This document shows, piece after piece, positions 41,152 through 48,938 of a DNA stretch of 58,896 bases (position 1 is the first letter of the stretch; each line of letters starts with the position of its first letter). The translations under genes and the position numbers were made by a program. Location: NCBI RefSeq assembly GCF_001650195.1, contig NZ_LXYR01000031.1, positions 1-58,896 of the forward strand, read 5' to 3'. The stretch is from Phormidesmis priestleyi BC1401. GTDB taxonomy: Bacteria > Cyanobacteriota > Cyanobacteriia > Leptolyngbyales > Leptolyngbyaceae. The notes under the pieces are model-generated. The model was not told the DNA's origin. It searched no databases and saw nothing but the letters and a program-made list of their open reading frames with translations.

Positions 41152-42333
41152 ATGCCTTACAAAGCCGTTAACTTCTCAACTAAAACGCCTGTGTTGTCTT
41201 GGGCAAACCATGACTTAGGGCACGAAGAAATCAGGATGGCAAAGAACGTCGCTTCACTGCCGTTTATCTTCAAGCACGTTGCTCTGATGCCAGATGTTCA
41301 CCTGGGGAAAGGTGCGTTGGTCGGCTCCGTTGTGGCAACGAAAGACGCAATTATTCCTGCCGCCGTGGGTGTGGATATTGGATGCGGTATGTGTGCGGTG
41401 AAAACACCGTTTCGGGCTGAGCAATTGGAAGGCAAGCTGAAGAAAATCCGCCTGGATCTTGAAGCGTCTATTCCCGTGGGTTTCAACGAGAACAAAGACC
41501 CTGACAAGACTGCTTCTAACTGGCAAGGCTGGAAAGACTTCAAAGAATTGCATTCTGGTGTCCAGGATTTACAGGGAAAAGCAATGCGACAACTGGGATC
41601 GCTCGGTGGTGGAAATCACTTCTGTGAGGTTTGCCTGGATACCGACGATCAAGTTTGGCTGATGCTGCACTCTGGTTCTCGCAACATCGGCAATATGCTC
41701 GCGCAGGCACACATCAGCACAGCAAAAAATCTGGCGAAGATGACGGATACTCGTCTTAGCGATCCTGACTTGGCTTATTTTGTCGCACAAACTCCTGAGT
41801 TTGCTGCCTACTGGCGCGACCTCCAGTGGGCACAAGATTACGCCCGCAGGAATCGCGAAGTGATGATGGCTCGATTCCAAAAAGTCGTTGAAACCCATTT
41901 GGCTGGCGGCAAGCAAACCAAACCTTTGCTGCAAGTCAACTGTCATCACAACTATGCCGAGAAAGAAGTTCACTTTGGTGAGGAGGTGTACATTACGCGT
42001 AAGGGCGCAGTCAGAGCACAGGACAATGACTACGGCATTATTCCAGGTTCAATGGGTGCGAAATCTTTCATTGTCAAAGGCAAGGGAAATCTCGAAAGCT
42101 ATTGCTCTTGTTCACACGGTGCCGGACGGTTGATGTCCAGAAATAAAGCAAAGAACTCCTTTAACCTGGATGATTTGATCGCTCAAACTGCTGGAGTTGA
42201 ATGCCGTAAAGATGTCGGAGTTCTCGATGAAATTCCGGGTGCCCATAAGCCGATCGAGCAGGTGATGGTAAACCAGTCCGATCTCGTTGAAGTGGTCGCA
42301 ACCCTCAAACAGGTGGTCTGCGTCAAAGGTTAG
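41152..42333 (+). CDS. rtcB: RNA-splicing ligase RtcB
   Basis: 393 aa. RtcB joins RNA ends bearing 2',3'-cyclic phosphate or 3'-phosphate to 5'-OH, using GTP and Mn. All key positions are visible: VDIGCGM (Asp and Cys metal ligands, about residue 74), GGGNHFCEV (His, about residue 155), MLHSGSRNIG (His, about residue 172), NCHHNYAEKE (His pair, about residue 264) and SCSHGAGRLMSR (guanylated His, about residue 323). Ribosome site AAGGA at 41138-41142. It starts 29 nt after tRNA-Thr in the same direction with no terminator between, so it is probably co-transcribed with the array. No archease or RtcA is nearby. Its natural task here may be repair of cleaved tRNAs. Confidence 0.92.
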   Translation: MPYKAVNFSTKTPVLSWANHDLGHEEIRMAKNVASLPFIFKHVALMPDVHLGKGALVGSVVATKDAIIPAAVGVDIGCGMCAVKTPFRAEQLEGKLKKIRLDLEASIPVGFNENKDPDKTASNWQGWKDFKELHSGVQDLQGKAMRQLGSLGGGNHFCEVCLDTDDQVWLMLHSGSRNIGNMLAQAHISTAKNLAKMTDTRLSDPDLAYFVAQTPEFAAYWRDLQWAQDYARRNREVMMARFQKVVETHLAGGKQTKPLLQVNCHHNYAEKEVHFGEEVYITRKGAVRAQDNDYGIIPGSMGAKSFIVKGKGNLESYCSCSHGAGRLMSRNKAKNSFNLDDLIAQTAGVECRKDVGVLDEIPGAHKPIEQVMVNQSDLVEVVATLKQVVCVKG

Positions 42334-42378
42334 AAAAATGTGCGGATATGAACCTTCTAGCAAGAATCCTGCTTGCCT

Positions 42379-43440
42379 CTACTCCACGAGAAGTGTAGGA
42401 GAGGTCGCTCCCGTCTCTTTGCCCGATGCCTTGAATTTAAACTGGGCTGGGTTACTGTGCGTTTTCTCCAGAAAATTTCTCCGCACTCCGCGAGTGAGCG
42501 TACCTGCCACACTTTTGATCGCTCTCGGCATCTCAGATTCCTCAAACTCCCCATAGACCTCACGAATGATTTCCACCGTGGAGAACGATCGCGCTGGGTC
42601 AGTTGCCGTCACATTGACCATTGCCTGAAGCGGTTCCATTCCCCGAAACGATCGCTTGGTCTTTGTAGCCTCGAAGGATTGAGCTTTGGGTTGTTTTGCC
42701 TTCTCCTTCGCTCTGGCTCGCGGTTGAGCTTTGCCTTTGGCAGCTTTTTTGGATGACCTTTCTGGGGAGTCAGACGGCTCATCGTCATCGGGTTCTGCTG
42801 AAGTAACCTCGATAGCCTCATCCGATTGGTCATCTGTTAGTGCACCTGCTGGCGACTTTGCGCCCGTCAAAGCTTTGAAGAGGGGCGGATTTTCTTGCAC
42901 TCTTTCTAACCATCCCTTTTTCGCTCCCCCGACTAAGGTGATTTTCACACTTCGTTTTGCAGTGGGTAAGTCTGCGGGGTCAAACTCGTCATAGACGGTG
43001 CGAATAACTTCTTCAGCATCAAACGTCTGCTCTGGAGATTGCTCAATCACTTGCACCATTGCTTTGATCGGAGACAGTCCTGCGAACTCAGGTTTGAGCA
43101 CCTTGCTATTGAATTGATGGGCGGCTGGGTGCTGACCTTTTCCTTCAGATTTTGGTTTCGATTGACCTTTCGGAGTTGAGGTCTTTTTCGCTTGCTTTGC
43201 AGGGTGTTCTGGAAGTGATTGTTCTGATGGCTGAACGATCGTTTCGCCGCGACTCCCATAACCGTTATGGGCTTGCCCGTCGTTTAAAAGATCGTTCAAC
43301 TGTTGCAGAGCACGATCAAGGGCGGCAGTTGCTTGCTGAACAGCAGTTTGAATGACAGCATCTCGATCTGCGGTTAACCGCGCTCGCTCCTGCTCTAACT
43401 GCTGCTTAGTTTCGTTGCTCAAGATGGAATAGGACATCAC
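42379..43440 (-). CDS. 353-aa protein with two homologous helical (winged-helix-like) domains
   Basis: An N-terminal coiled-coil-like helix (LSNETKQQLEQERARLTADR, about residues 7-50) is followed by a basic linker, a first domain at about 118-190 (LSPIKAMVQVIEQSPEQTFD, EEVIRTVYDEFDPADLPTAK), a charged Lys/Ala-rich linker and a second domain at about 262-335 (MEPLQAMVNVTATDPARSFS, EIIREVYGEFEESEMPRAIK). Both domains share A-M-V-x-V...T/S-x-E-x-I-I-R-x-V-Y-x-E-F. The pattern suggests a winged helix, so a DNA- or RNA-binding bridging protein is inferred. It is convergent to rtcB with a 45-nt gap and might regulate it. Confidence 0.6.
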   Translation of the reverse strand: MMSYSILSNETKQQLEQERARLTADRDAVIQTAVQQATAALDRALQQLNDLLNDGQAHNGYGSRGETIVQPSEQSLPEHPAKQAKKTSTPKGQSKPKSEGKGQHPAAHQFNSKVLKPEFAGLSPIKAMVQVIEQSPEQTFDAEEVIRTVYDEFDPADLPTAKRSVKITLVGGAKKGWLERVQENPPLFKALTGAKSPAGALTDDQSDEAIEVTSAEPDDDEPSDSPERSSKKAAKGKAQPRARAKEKAKQPKAQSFEATKTKRSFRGMEPLQAMVNVTATDPARSFSTVEIIREVYGEFEESEMPRAIKSVAGTLTRGVRRNFLEKTHSNPAQFKFKASGKETGATSPTLLVE

Positions 43441-43491
43441 GTTGCCTCAATCTGTCAATATTTTGATTGTAGTGCGAGGAACCGGAAATTT

Positions 43492-43577
43492 TGAATCTCA
43501 TCCAGGGTAGATGCCCCTTGGGGCATAAGAAATGCTAAAAAGTGGCTATTCCATACTCCGCCGCAAGCGGACGGAGC
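43492..43577 (-). repeat. dispersed palindrome-bearing repeat, copy 3 (inverted, diverged)
   Basis: Read on the minus strand this matches 6704-6804 through both hairpins. The hairpin near its left is here a perfect palindrome ATGCCCC-TT-GGGGCAT, and the ...GCTAAAAAGTGGCT... and CCATACTCCG segments align with copy 1. It lies directly against an IS6-type transposase remnant. Confidence 0.6.
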
Positions 43578-43714
43578 CTTTCACAGCGAGGAGAACCTTG
43601 CGCGGGATTGAAGCAATGGCAATGATTCGCAAAAGACAAGTGAAAGGAATCAACCAAGGGAGCAGTGTGTCGCAGATGAAGTTCATTGCAAAACTCTTTG
43701 GAGTGAGTGCTTAA
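43578..43714 (+). pseudogene. IS6-family transposase, C-terminal remnant
   Basis: The frame reads ARRTLRGIEAMAMIRKRQVK then INQGSSVSQMKFIAKLFGVS and stop. This is the conserved end of cyanobacterial IS6-type transposases (R-TL-G-EAM-MIRKGQ...FI--LF). All upstream coding sequence is missing and is replaced by the inverted repeat copy. Confidence 0.65.
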
Positions 43715-43724
43715 GACAACGAGA

Positions 43725-43970
43725 TTGGCACAGTTCGTTTGTCGCCTTAAAAAGTTTGCGACAGAACCAGAACAGGTGGGTGAAGCGGCTAACTTGGAAA
43801 TCAAGGCTCATGCTTACAGGCTGCGGCACTCGTGCGAGTATTGGCTGGCGAATCAAGGCTATGACACGCGATTGATTCGAGATTATTTGGGGCACAAGAA
43901 CATTCAGCATACAGTGAGGTACACCAAGCTGAATCCTGAGCGGTTTCGAGAGATCCGATGGTCAATATAA
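43725..43970 (+). pseudogene. tyrosine recombinase, C-terminal fragment
   Basis: HAYRLRHSCEYWLANQGYDT, RLIRDYLGHKNIQHTVRYTK and LNPERFREIRW show the C-terminal catalytic boxes: H-x-x-R (LRHS), the LGHxxxxxT block and the nucleophile Tyr in VRYTK. The N-terminal half with the first catalytic Arg is missing. It resembles small plasmid-type integrases (FimB-like) common near cyanobacterial accessory genes. Confidence 0.65.
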
Positions 43971-43989
43971 ATTTAGCCTGACTACACCC

Positions 43990-44508
43990 ATGAAGCCTCG
44001 AATTTTGAACGGATTAGCGATCAGCATTACAGTTCTCACTCTCACCAGTTGCACCGGGGAAAATGGAATTATTCCGCAAACTCATTGTAATGCTGCGATC
44101 GCAACCGCAACTCAAACTTGGGAGGTGGACTATTACATCAGCAAAACCAGTGGCGGTTTGAATAGTAGCCGAACTCAGTCGTTTCAAAGCAATACCCTGA
44201 CAAACCTGAACGGAGAGAAACCTGCAACGGCGGTTTCGGGTGACGACAACGGGATTTGGTGGGCTGCTCTGCCTCCTCGTCCCACTGCTGATGAAGTCGA
44301 TCAACACCGTGATATTCAAGAACAAAACGACCCGCCTTTGTTGCAGCGATCGGTCGATCATCAACTCCGGTGTGAGACTGGAACCCTGTTGACAGACGCT
44401 CTAACGTATCGGGAAGTCAGCAGAGCCGTTCGCGTAGGACAAGCGGCGAGAGTGAGCTATTTGGGGAATCGAGCGTTAAAGGTTGAAGCCAAAGAGGTCA
44501 AACCGTAA
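43990..44508 (+). CDS. putative lipoprotein, 172 aa
   Basis: The N-terminus LNGLAISITVLTLTSC is a lipoprotein signal with a lipobox (L-T-S-C, Cys about residue 21). The mature part is Ser/Thr/Asn-rich, with a RCETGTLLTDALTYREVSRA stretch and the end RVSYLGNRALKVEAKEV. No family is recognised. The last about 50 codons are duplicated in a diverged, start-less copy at 47825-47974. Confidence 0.55.
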   Translation: MKPRILNGLAISITVLTLTSCTGENGIIPQTHCNAAIATATQTWEVDYYISKTSGGLNSSRTQSFQSNTLTNLNGEKPATAVSGDDNGIWWAALPPRPTADEVDQHRDIQEQNDPPLLQRSVDHQLRCETGTLLTDALTYREVSRAVRVGQAARVSYLGNRALKVEAKEVKP

Positions 44509-44720
44509 TCCCTATCTGCTTCTCAGCCTACTTCTGAGTGTCTATAAGAATACTGGAGGGGGGAGATCAACAGGTAGGTCGATGGATGAGATCGCGACGT
44601 TGTAAGTAACTTTTCGTCACGAGTAAATTCTTTAGCGGTTCCTTAACCATAAATTATTCTTCAAACCCTTATTTCAAGGCTTTACTGATGGGGTTCACTG
44701 GTGGTTCGTGAGGCATTGAC

Positions 44721-45574
44721 ATGATGGTTAGCTCAAAGTTTTTGCAGCGCTCCTTCACTTGGGTCTGTCTGGGTGTCCTGTCATTTTTGATGGTGATTGG
44801 AAGTGCGACAATCTTACAGGCTCGTAACTTTGGTAGTGTTCAGCTTTTAATGGGCGCTCCCAGTTCTGCAACCAAAGATCCTGCTAACAAAAACGATTTT
44901 TTGATTGCCCGACGGCAATATGCGCTTTCCTACAACAACGAGAAGGGCACCCCAAATTGGGTGAGCTGGCAACTGAACGCCTCTTGGCTCGGAAGTGTCG
45001 ATCGCTGTGGCGGTTTCAGCCCCGACCCCCTCCTCCCCAAAGACTTCAATATTGTGAAACCCAACGAATATACAGGTAGTGGGTTTTCCCGGGGCACATG
45101 ACACGATCGGGTGATCGCACTGCTAACACAACTGACAATTGCGCGACGTTCTTCTTGACCAATATCGTTCCTCAAACTCAAGAGCAGAATGAAGGTCCTT
45201 GGTTAGAGCTTGAAAATCTGTCTAAAGAGTTAGCACAGTCAGGCAAAGAGCTTTACATCGTCGCTGGACCACTCGGAGAAGGCGGAACAGGTTTGAAGGG
45301 AGCAATGACTCGAATCAAAGACAAAATTACTGTCTCTGAAAGCACCTGGAAAATCGTGGTGATTCTTGACAAGCCTGGTTTAGGCGTAAAGGGCGTGACC
45401 ACTAAAACCCGCGTGATCGCTGTCAGAATGCCGAATACGTTGGGTATCCAGTCTGATAGCTATAAAAAGTATCTAACGACTGTGGATGAGTTGGAAAAGC
45501 TGACGGGATACGATTTTCTCTCGGATGTGCCTGTAGGTGTTCAGGCTGTGATTGAGGCAAAGAAAGATAGTTAG
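44721..45574 (+). pseudogene. nucA: NucA-type DNA/RNA non-specific endonuclease, frameshifted at the active site
   Basis: The first frame (44721-45101) has a signal/anchor (WVCLGVLSFLMVIGSATIL), then FLIARRQYALSYNNEKGTPN, WVSWQLNASWLG and NEYTGSGFSRG, then stops. The second frame (to 45574) continues HMTRSGDRTANTTDNCATFF, LTNIVPQTQEQNEGPW and a C-terminal domain. Joined, they give S-R-G-H-M-T-R-S-G-D-R, the catalytic motif of this family. The break is a one-base loss in GGGG at about 45090-45094: one extra G restores SRGHM. Otherwise the 280-aa protein looks complete. The inhibitor gene follows 15 nt downstream. Confidence 0.75.
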
Positions 45575-45589
45575 CTTATTGAGGAATCT

Positions 45590-45997
45590 ATGAGCGATCA
45601 GGGTGACGAACTCGTTAAGGTGCTGCAAAATCTAACGAATGATTTGTTGTGGATTAGTGAGATTGACTCTCCCTTTAAAGTTTTCCAATGGGAAAACCAA
45701 TCTGCCAAGCTGACTGACCAGCAGATTTTAGAGCGAACCCATCACTCGATGGATACAGCGCTCGAAACAGTTTCCTTTGATGAGTTTTTTGCGGCTGCCA
45801 CCCAGGATCAAGATTGGTTTGGTACAGAGGAAAAGGCAGTTGCAACAAAATATCGCTTGCTTGTAGACCTGCTTAAGCAGCATCTCAGCGACTTGAAGGT
45901 TTACCGAGTGGGAGAGATCAGGATTAATCTCTACGTTGTGGGGCAAATGCAGACAGGCGAAGTGATCGGACTGGTAACACAAGCGGTTGAGACTTGA
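45590..45997 (+). CDS. nuiA: nuclease A inhibitor-like protein
   Basis: 135 aa, soluble. LTNDLLWISEIDSPFKVFQW, DQDWFGTEEKAVATKYRLLV and VYRVGEIRINLYVVGQ, then TGEVIGLVTQAVET, match NuiA, the small protein of Anabaena that binds and blocks the sugar-nonspecific nuclease NucA. It stands directly after the NucA-type gene (15-nt gap), forming a nuclease/antidote pair. The antidote is intact whereas the nuclease is frameshifted. Confidence 0.8.
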   Translation: MSDQGDELVKVLQNLTNDLLWISEIDSPFKVFQWENQSAKLTDQQILERTHHSMDTALETVSFDEFFAAATQDQDWFGTEEKAVATKYRLLVDLLKQHLSDLKVYRVGEIRINLYVVGQMQTGEVIGLVTQAVET

Positions 45998-46094
45998 GAA
46001 TCCGGTGAATCTGTGAATTTTTGTGAGTGCTAAAAGAAATCAGGCTGCTCGATCGTGTTTATGCTGTTGACCCACTTAATGGAGTGTAAACAGC

Positions 46095-46577
46095 ATGAGT
46101 TAAATAGAGTGTTTTCTGAAAATCGACGGCATTGAGGGCGAAAGCCAAGATGCTCAGCACAAGGACAAAATCGCGATTCAGTCCTAGTCTTGGGATGAGA
46201 GTCAATCAATCCTGTCAAGTTCAGGAAGCGGCGCGGGCGCAGGCAAGGTGAATTTGCAACCCTTCCAGTTCATGATGCCTACCAGTAAAGCGAGTCCCAA
46301 ACTCTTTCTCGCTGGAGCATCCGGGCAACCTCTCAAAACGGCAACGCTCACCTGTCGGCAGTCTGGGCAGAAAGCGAGAGAGTTCTTAAAAATTACCCTT
46401 TCTGATGTGCTGGTGTCCTCGTTCGGAACGAGTAGCGATACTTCGGTTCCGGTCGATCAACTCTCTCTCAGCTACACGAAGATTGTGTACGAATTTACCT
46501 CACAGAGGGCGGATGGCTCACTCGATACGATCGTGAAAGCGGGTTGGGATGTAAAGGCGAATAAGGCAAGCGATTGA
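46095..46577 (+). pseudogene. Hcp-family (type VI secretion tube-like) gene with two in-frame stops
   Basis: One continuous frame from ATG 46095 reads ECFLKIDGIEGESQDAQHKD, KIAIQS, stop, SWDESQSILSSSGSGAGAGK and VNLQPFQFMMPTSKASPKLF, then TATLTCRQSGQKAREFLKIT and VDQLSLSYTKIVYEFTSQRA. These are the beta-barrel strands of Hcp1-like proteins (about 160 aa). Stops are TAA at codon 3 (46101-46103) and a TAG near 46182. There is no frameshift. The intact part after the TAG could be expressed from ATG 46248 as a 109-aa fragment. No other type VI genes are present. Confidence 0.65.
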
Positions 46578-46760
46578 GTTCTTTCAATCACCCGATGACT
46601 CACTAACACTCAAACGGGCTGAAGATAGCCCCAACGGGTACTGTGAAGCGATTATACCCGTGAGCAAGATGGAACTATCCACGATTGACGCTAACCCTAC
46701 CGAGTTTGAATGATCAGCGTGGATCATGACTATCTCTTATTAATCACTGGAGTTTCTGAA

Positions 46761-47192
46761 ATGTTCAACCGCTCAATCACGATCGCCACTTGTGGGACCC
46801 TCTTTGCTGCTGGCTTGATGGCTCCTGCGTTGGCGGCTCCTCAAGACTTTGTGGGCAATTGGGTCAACGTTGATAGCAATACACGCGGCATTACTCGCTT
46901 TGTCGTGACGGCTCCGCAGCCCAACACCTTGAAGGTTCAAGCGTTTGGAAAGTGCCATCCGACTGACTGTGCCTTTGGAACGACCCAATTCACAACCTAT
47001 GGCAACAGCGTCCAAGATACTGACCACAAAGAAGGGACGGCAACCTATCGTCAAAGCTTTGCCAATGACTTTTTAACGTTCGCATTGGGAGGAGCGAATA
47101 AAAATCAGATTTTACTCCAAAGCTTTACGCAGTTTACCGATAACAGTGCCCGTCAAAACTACTTTGCTCAATACCGATTCAAGCGCTCCTAG
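46761..47192 (+). CDS. secreted protein of unknown function, 143 aa
   Basis: I chose ATG 46761; the frame extends 17 codons upstream without homology-like character. Signal peptide ITIATCGTLFAAGLMAPALA. The mature protein begins APQDFVGNWVNVDSNTRGIT and contains GKCHPTDCAFGTTQF, a two-cysteine loop likely to form a disulfide. The rest is beta-rich, suggesting a lipocalin-like small barrel. No function is assigned. Confidence 0.6.
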   Translation: MFNRSITIATCGTLFAAGLMAPALAAPQDFVGNWVNVDSNTRGITRFVVTAPQPNTLKVQAFGKCHPTDCAFGTTQFTTYGNSVQDTDHKEGTATYRQSFANDFLTFALGGANKNQILLQSFTQFTDNSARQNYFAQYRFKRS

Positions 47193-47314
47193 AGCGTGAG
47201 TGCTTTGCGTTTAGAGCAATGGCTCCTCCTAATGTTGGGCGATCAGGGAAGGAACATGACTAAATCACCAATCCTGCCCCTACACAGTTTTAGAGCTTTG
47301 AATTTGGAAAATGT

Positions 47315-47674
47315 ATGATGTACCACAAGATTTTAGGGCTACTGGCTCTCTCGCTGTTACTGCCGGGAGTTGTCCTATCAGCCCAATCCCCAGGACAAGC
47401 CATTATCGTTCAAGGAGGAACCAATCGTGTCGTTTTGTTTGGGGATGGATCAAAACGATCCAGCGTTCAAACCCCTGGTAGTTTTGTTCAATTAAATCCT
47501 CAACCTCTACCGCCTGATAGTTCAGTTCAATTAAATCCTCAACCCTCACCGCCTGGTGGCTTAGTCGAGTTGAATCCTCAACCTCTACCACCGGGTCGTT
47601 CTCCCCCTGGTTCTTTCGTCCAGCTAAACCCACAGCCAGAACCACCTGGAATAACAGACTCTGGTCTTAAATAG
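47315..47674 (+). CDS. exported proline-rich repeat protein
   Basis: 119 aa (start at 47315, or the adjacent ATG at 47318). Signal peptide LLALSLLLPGVVLSAQ. The C-terminal half repeats a nonapeptide LNPQPxPPx four times (QLNPQPLPPD, QLNPQPSPPG, ELNPQPLPPG, QLNPQPEPPG), each preceded by F/S/L-V. Such LNPQP-type repeats occur in scattered bacterial exported proteins; their role is unknown. An extended polyproline-like surface peptide is likely. Confidence 0.6.
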   Translation: MMYHKILGLLALSLLLPGVVLSAQSPGQAIIVQGGTNRVVLFGDGSKRSSVQTPGSFVQLNPQPLPPDSSVQLNPQPSPPGGLVELNPQPLPPGRSPPGSFVQLNPQPEPPGITDSGLK

Positions 47675-47824
47675 CTTGGGCTAGAGATTAGTTGCACCCT
47701 TAGAACAAGACGGCAAGGATGATGAGAAATCTTTGCCGTTCTGCTTTGTGCCATCGGTACTTGATAGTCATCCTTTTGTGATCTTCCAAGCGCTCTCTGC
47801 ACCATTGCGACCTGTACGAGTGCA

Positions 47825-47974
47825 GATTATCAACTCCGGTGTGAGATTGGAACCGTGTTGATGGATGCTCTAACGTATCGGGAAGTCAGCAGAGCCGTTT
47901 GTGCAGAACAGGCAGTGAGGGTGAGCTATTTGGGGAATCGAGCGTTTAAGAGTCGGGTTATGCCTGCCAAGTGA
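47825..47974 (+). pseudogene. duplicated tail of the 43990-44508 lipoprotein
   Basis: The start-less frame reads DYQLRCEIGTVLMDALTYRE then VSRAVCAEQAVRVSYLGNRA, nearly identical to residues 120-168 of the lipoprotein, then diverges (FKSRVMPAK) and stops. Gene conversion or partial duplication within about 3.3 kb is likely. Confidence 0.7.
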
Positions 47975-48353
47975 CTCTCACCCCATTCCTCCAGCATTGG
48001 GTGCAAATTTGGTCTAAGACAGTCGGGTCAACCTCCCTATACAGATGAATGCGCTTCTGATGACTGGGATAGTAGTAGCAATATGCCAGAATTTGCCCCA
48101 AGGCGTGCTTCCAGCGGGCGGCAGCCTCAACCTCAATGATCTCTGTCCTCGTCACAATATCGACTCTGCCGGTCGGAGTCGTGACTTCAGTGACTCCGCT
48201 CAACGTGCGGGCTAACTGATCGCGATACATGCCCTCTGATTTATGTGCTCCTTTCCTAGAGCGTCCCCGTGAAGGTTTTGAAGGCGGCGACGGGATTTGA
48301 GGCAGTTCGGGTGGACGAAAGAATTCCGGTGGGGGACTAACTGATGGAGCCAT
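47958..48353 (-). CDS. PD-(D/E)XK-like nuclease-fold protein
   Basis: 131 aa. A Pro-rich N-terminus precedes a domain with TGRVDIVTRTEIIEVEAAAR and WKHALGQILAYCYYYPSHQK, which matches a restriction-endonuclease-like fold in which D...E-V-K is catalytic. Here the third residue reads E-V-E, so the catalytic Lys is replaced by Glu; the conserved WKxALGQ helix is kept. It may be an inactive binder or use a shifted residue. The 3' end overlaps the duplicated lipoprotein tail on the other strand. Confidence 0.55.
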   Translation of the reverse strand: MAPSVSPPPEFFRPPELPQIPSPPSKPSRGRSRKGAHKSEGMYRDQLARTLSGVTEVTTPTGRVDIVTRTEIIEVEAAARWKHALGQILAYCYYYPSHQKRIHLYREVDPTVLDQICTQCWRNGVRVTWQA

Positions 48354-48404
48354 TCTCGTAAAAAGTGAGCAGGGTCCGGGAACACAGAGCGGGTTTCCTA
48401 CAGA

Positions 48405-48505
48405 GAATCAACAACTCCGCCGCAAGCGGACGGAGTATGAAACAGCCACTTTTTAGCACTTCTTACGCCCCAAGGGACGGGGAATCTACCCTTGATGAGA
48501 TTGAA
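48405..48505 (+). repeat. 101-bp dispersed palindrome-bearing repeat, copy 2
   Basis: Same boundaries and length as 6704-6804, with two base differences. Both hairpins are intact. The flanks differ completely from copy 1 beyond GAATCAACAAC on the left and GATTGAA on the right, which sets the ends of the unit. Confidence 0.75.
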
Positions 48506-48511
48506 CGGATT

Positions 48512-48754
48512 TTAGTTCCGGCTGGTCGTCATGGCGGTGGTCACCAGATGAGCAACCCCGATCGCAATGCCAATTTGCCAAGAGTGGGGAACGAGCGTGT
48601 ATCGGACCCACCCGCTGAAGCTATCGAGAATCGTAGCCACTGAGTGCAATCCCCAGCCCACTGTTAATAAGAGAACATAAAAGGGATTGCTGAACATGAG
48701 TGTTGAGACGTGTAGAGGTGCTTTCAGAGTACCCACAGTGCTTGAAGGCTGCAC
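48512..48754 (-). other. possible membrane-protein fragment
   Basis: An 80-codon frame on the minus strand includes NPFYVLLLTVGWGLHSVATI and a second hydrophobic stretch WQIGIAIGVAHLVTTAM, i.e. two membrane helices. I do not recognise it. It abuts repeat copy 2 and may be the stump of a gene cut by it. The following stretch 48755-48938 shows nothing else. Confidence 0.3.
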
Positions 48755-48938
48755 CAGGTAACTCTATTTCCTCTTAAAGCTTCATGAGCTATGAAGGAAG
48801 CGTGAAATCAATCTCTGGTAGTCCTAAAACGGAAAGGTTAGAGAATAATCAAGCATGGTCAGAAGCTTTACAGGATTAGCCTGCCCATTGCAGACTATTT
48901 TTCTCTGTCCTTCCTAAAAGGCACTACCTTCATTCCCT

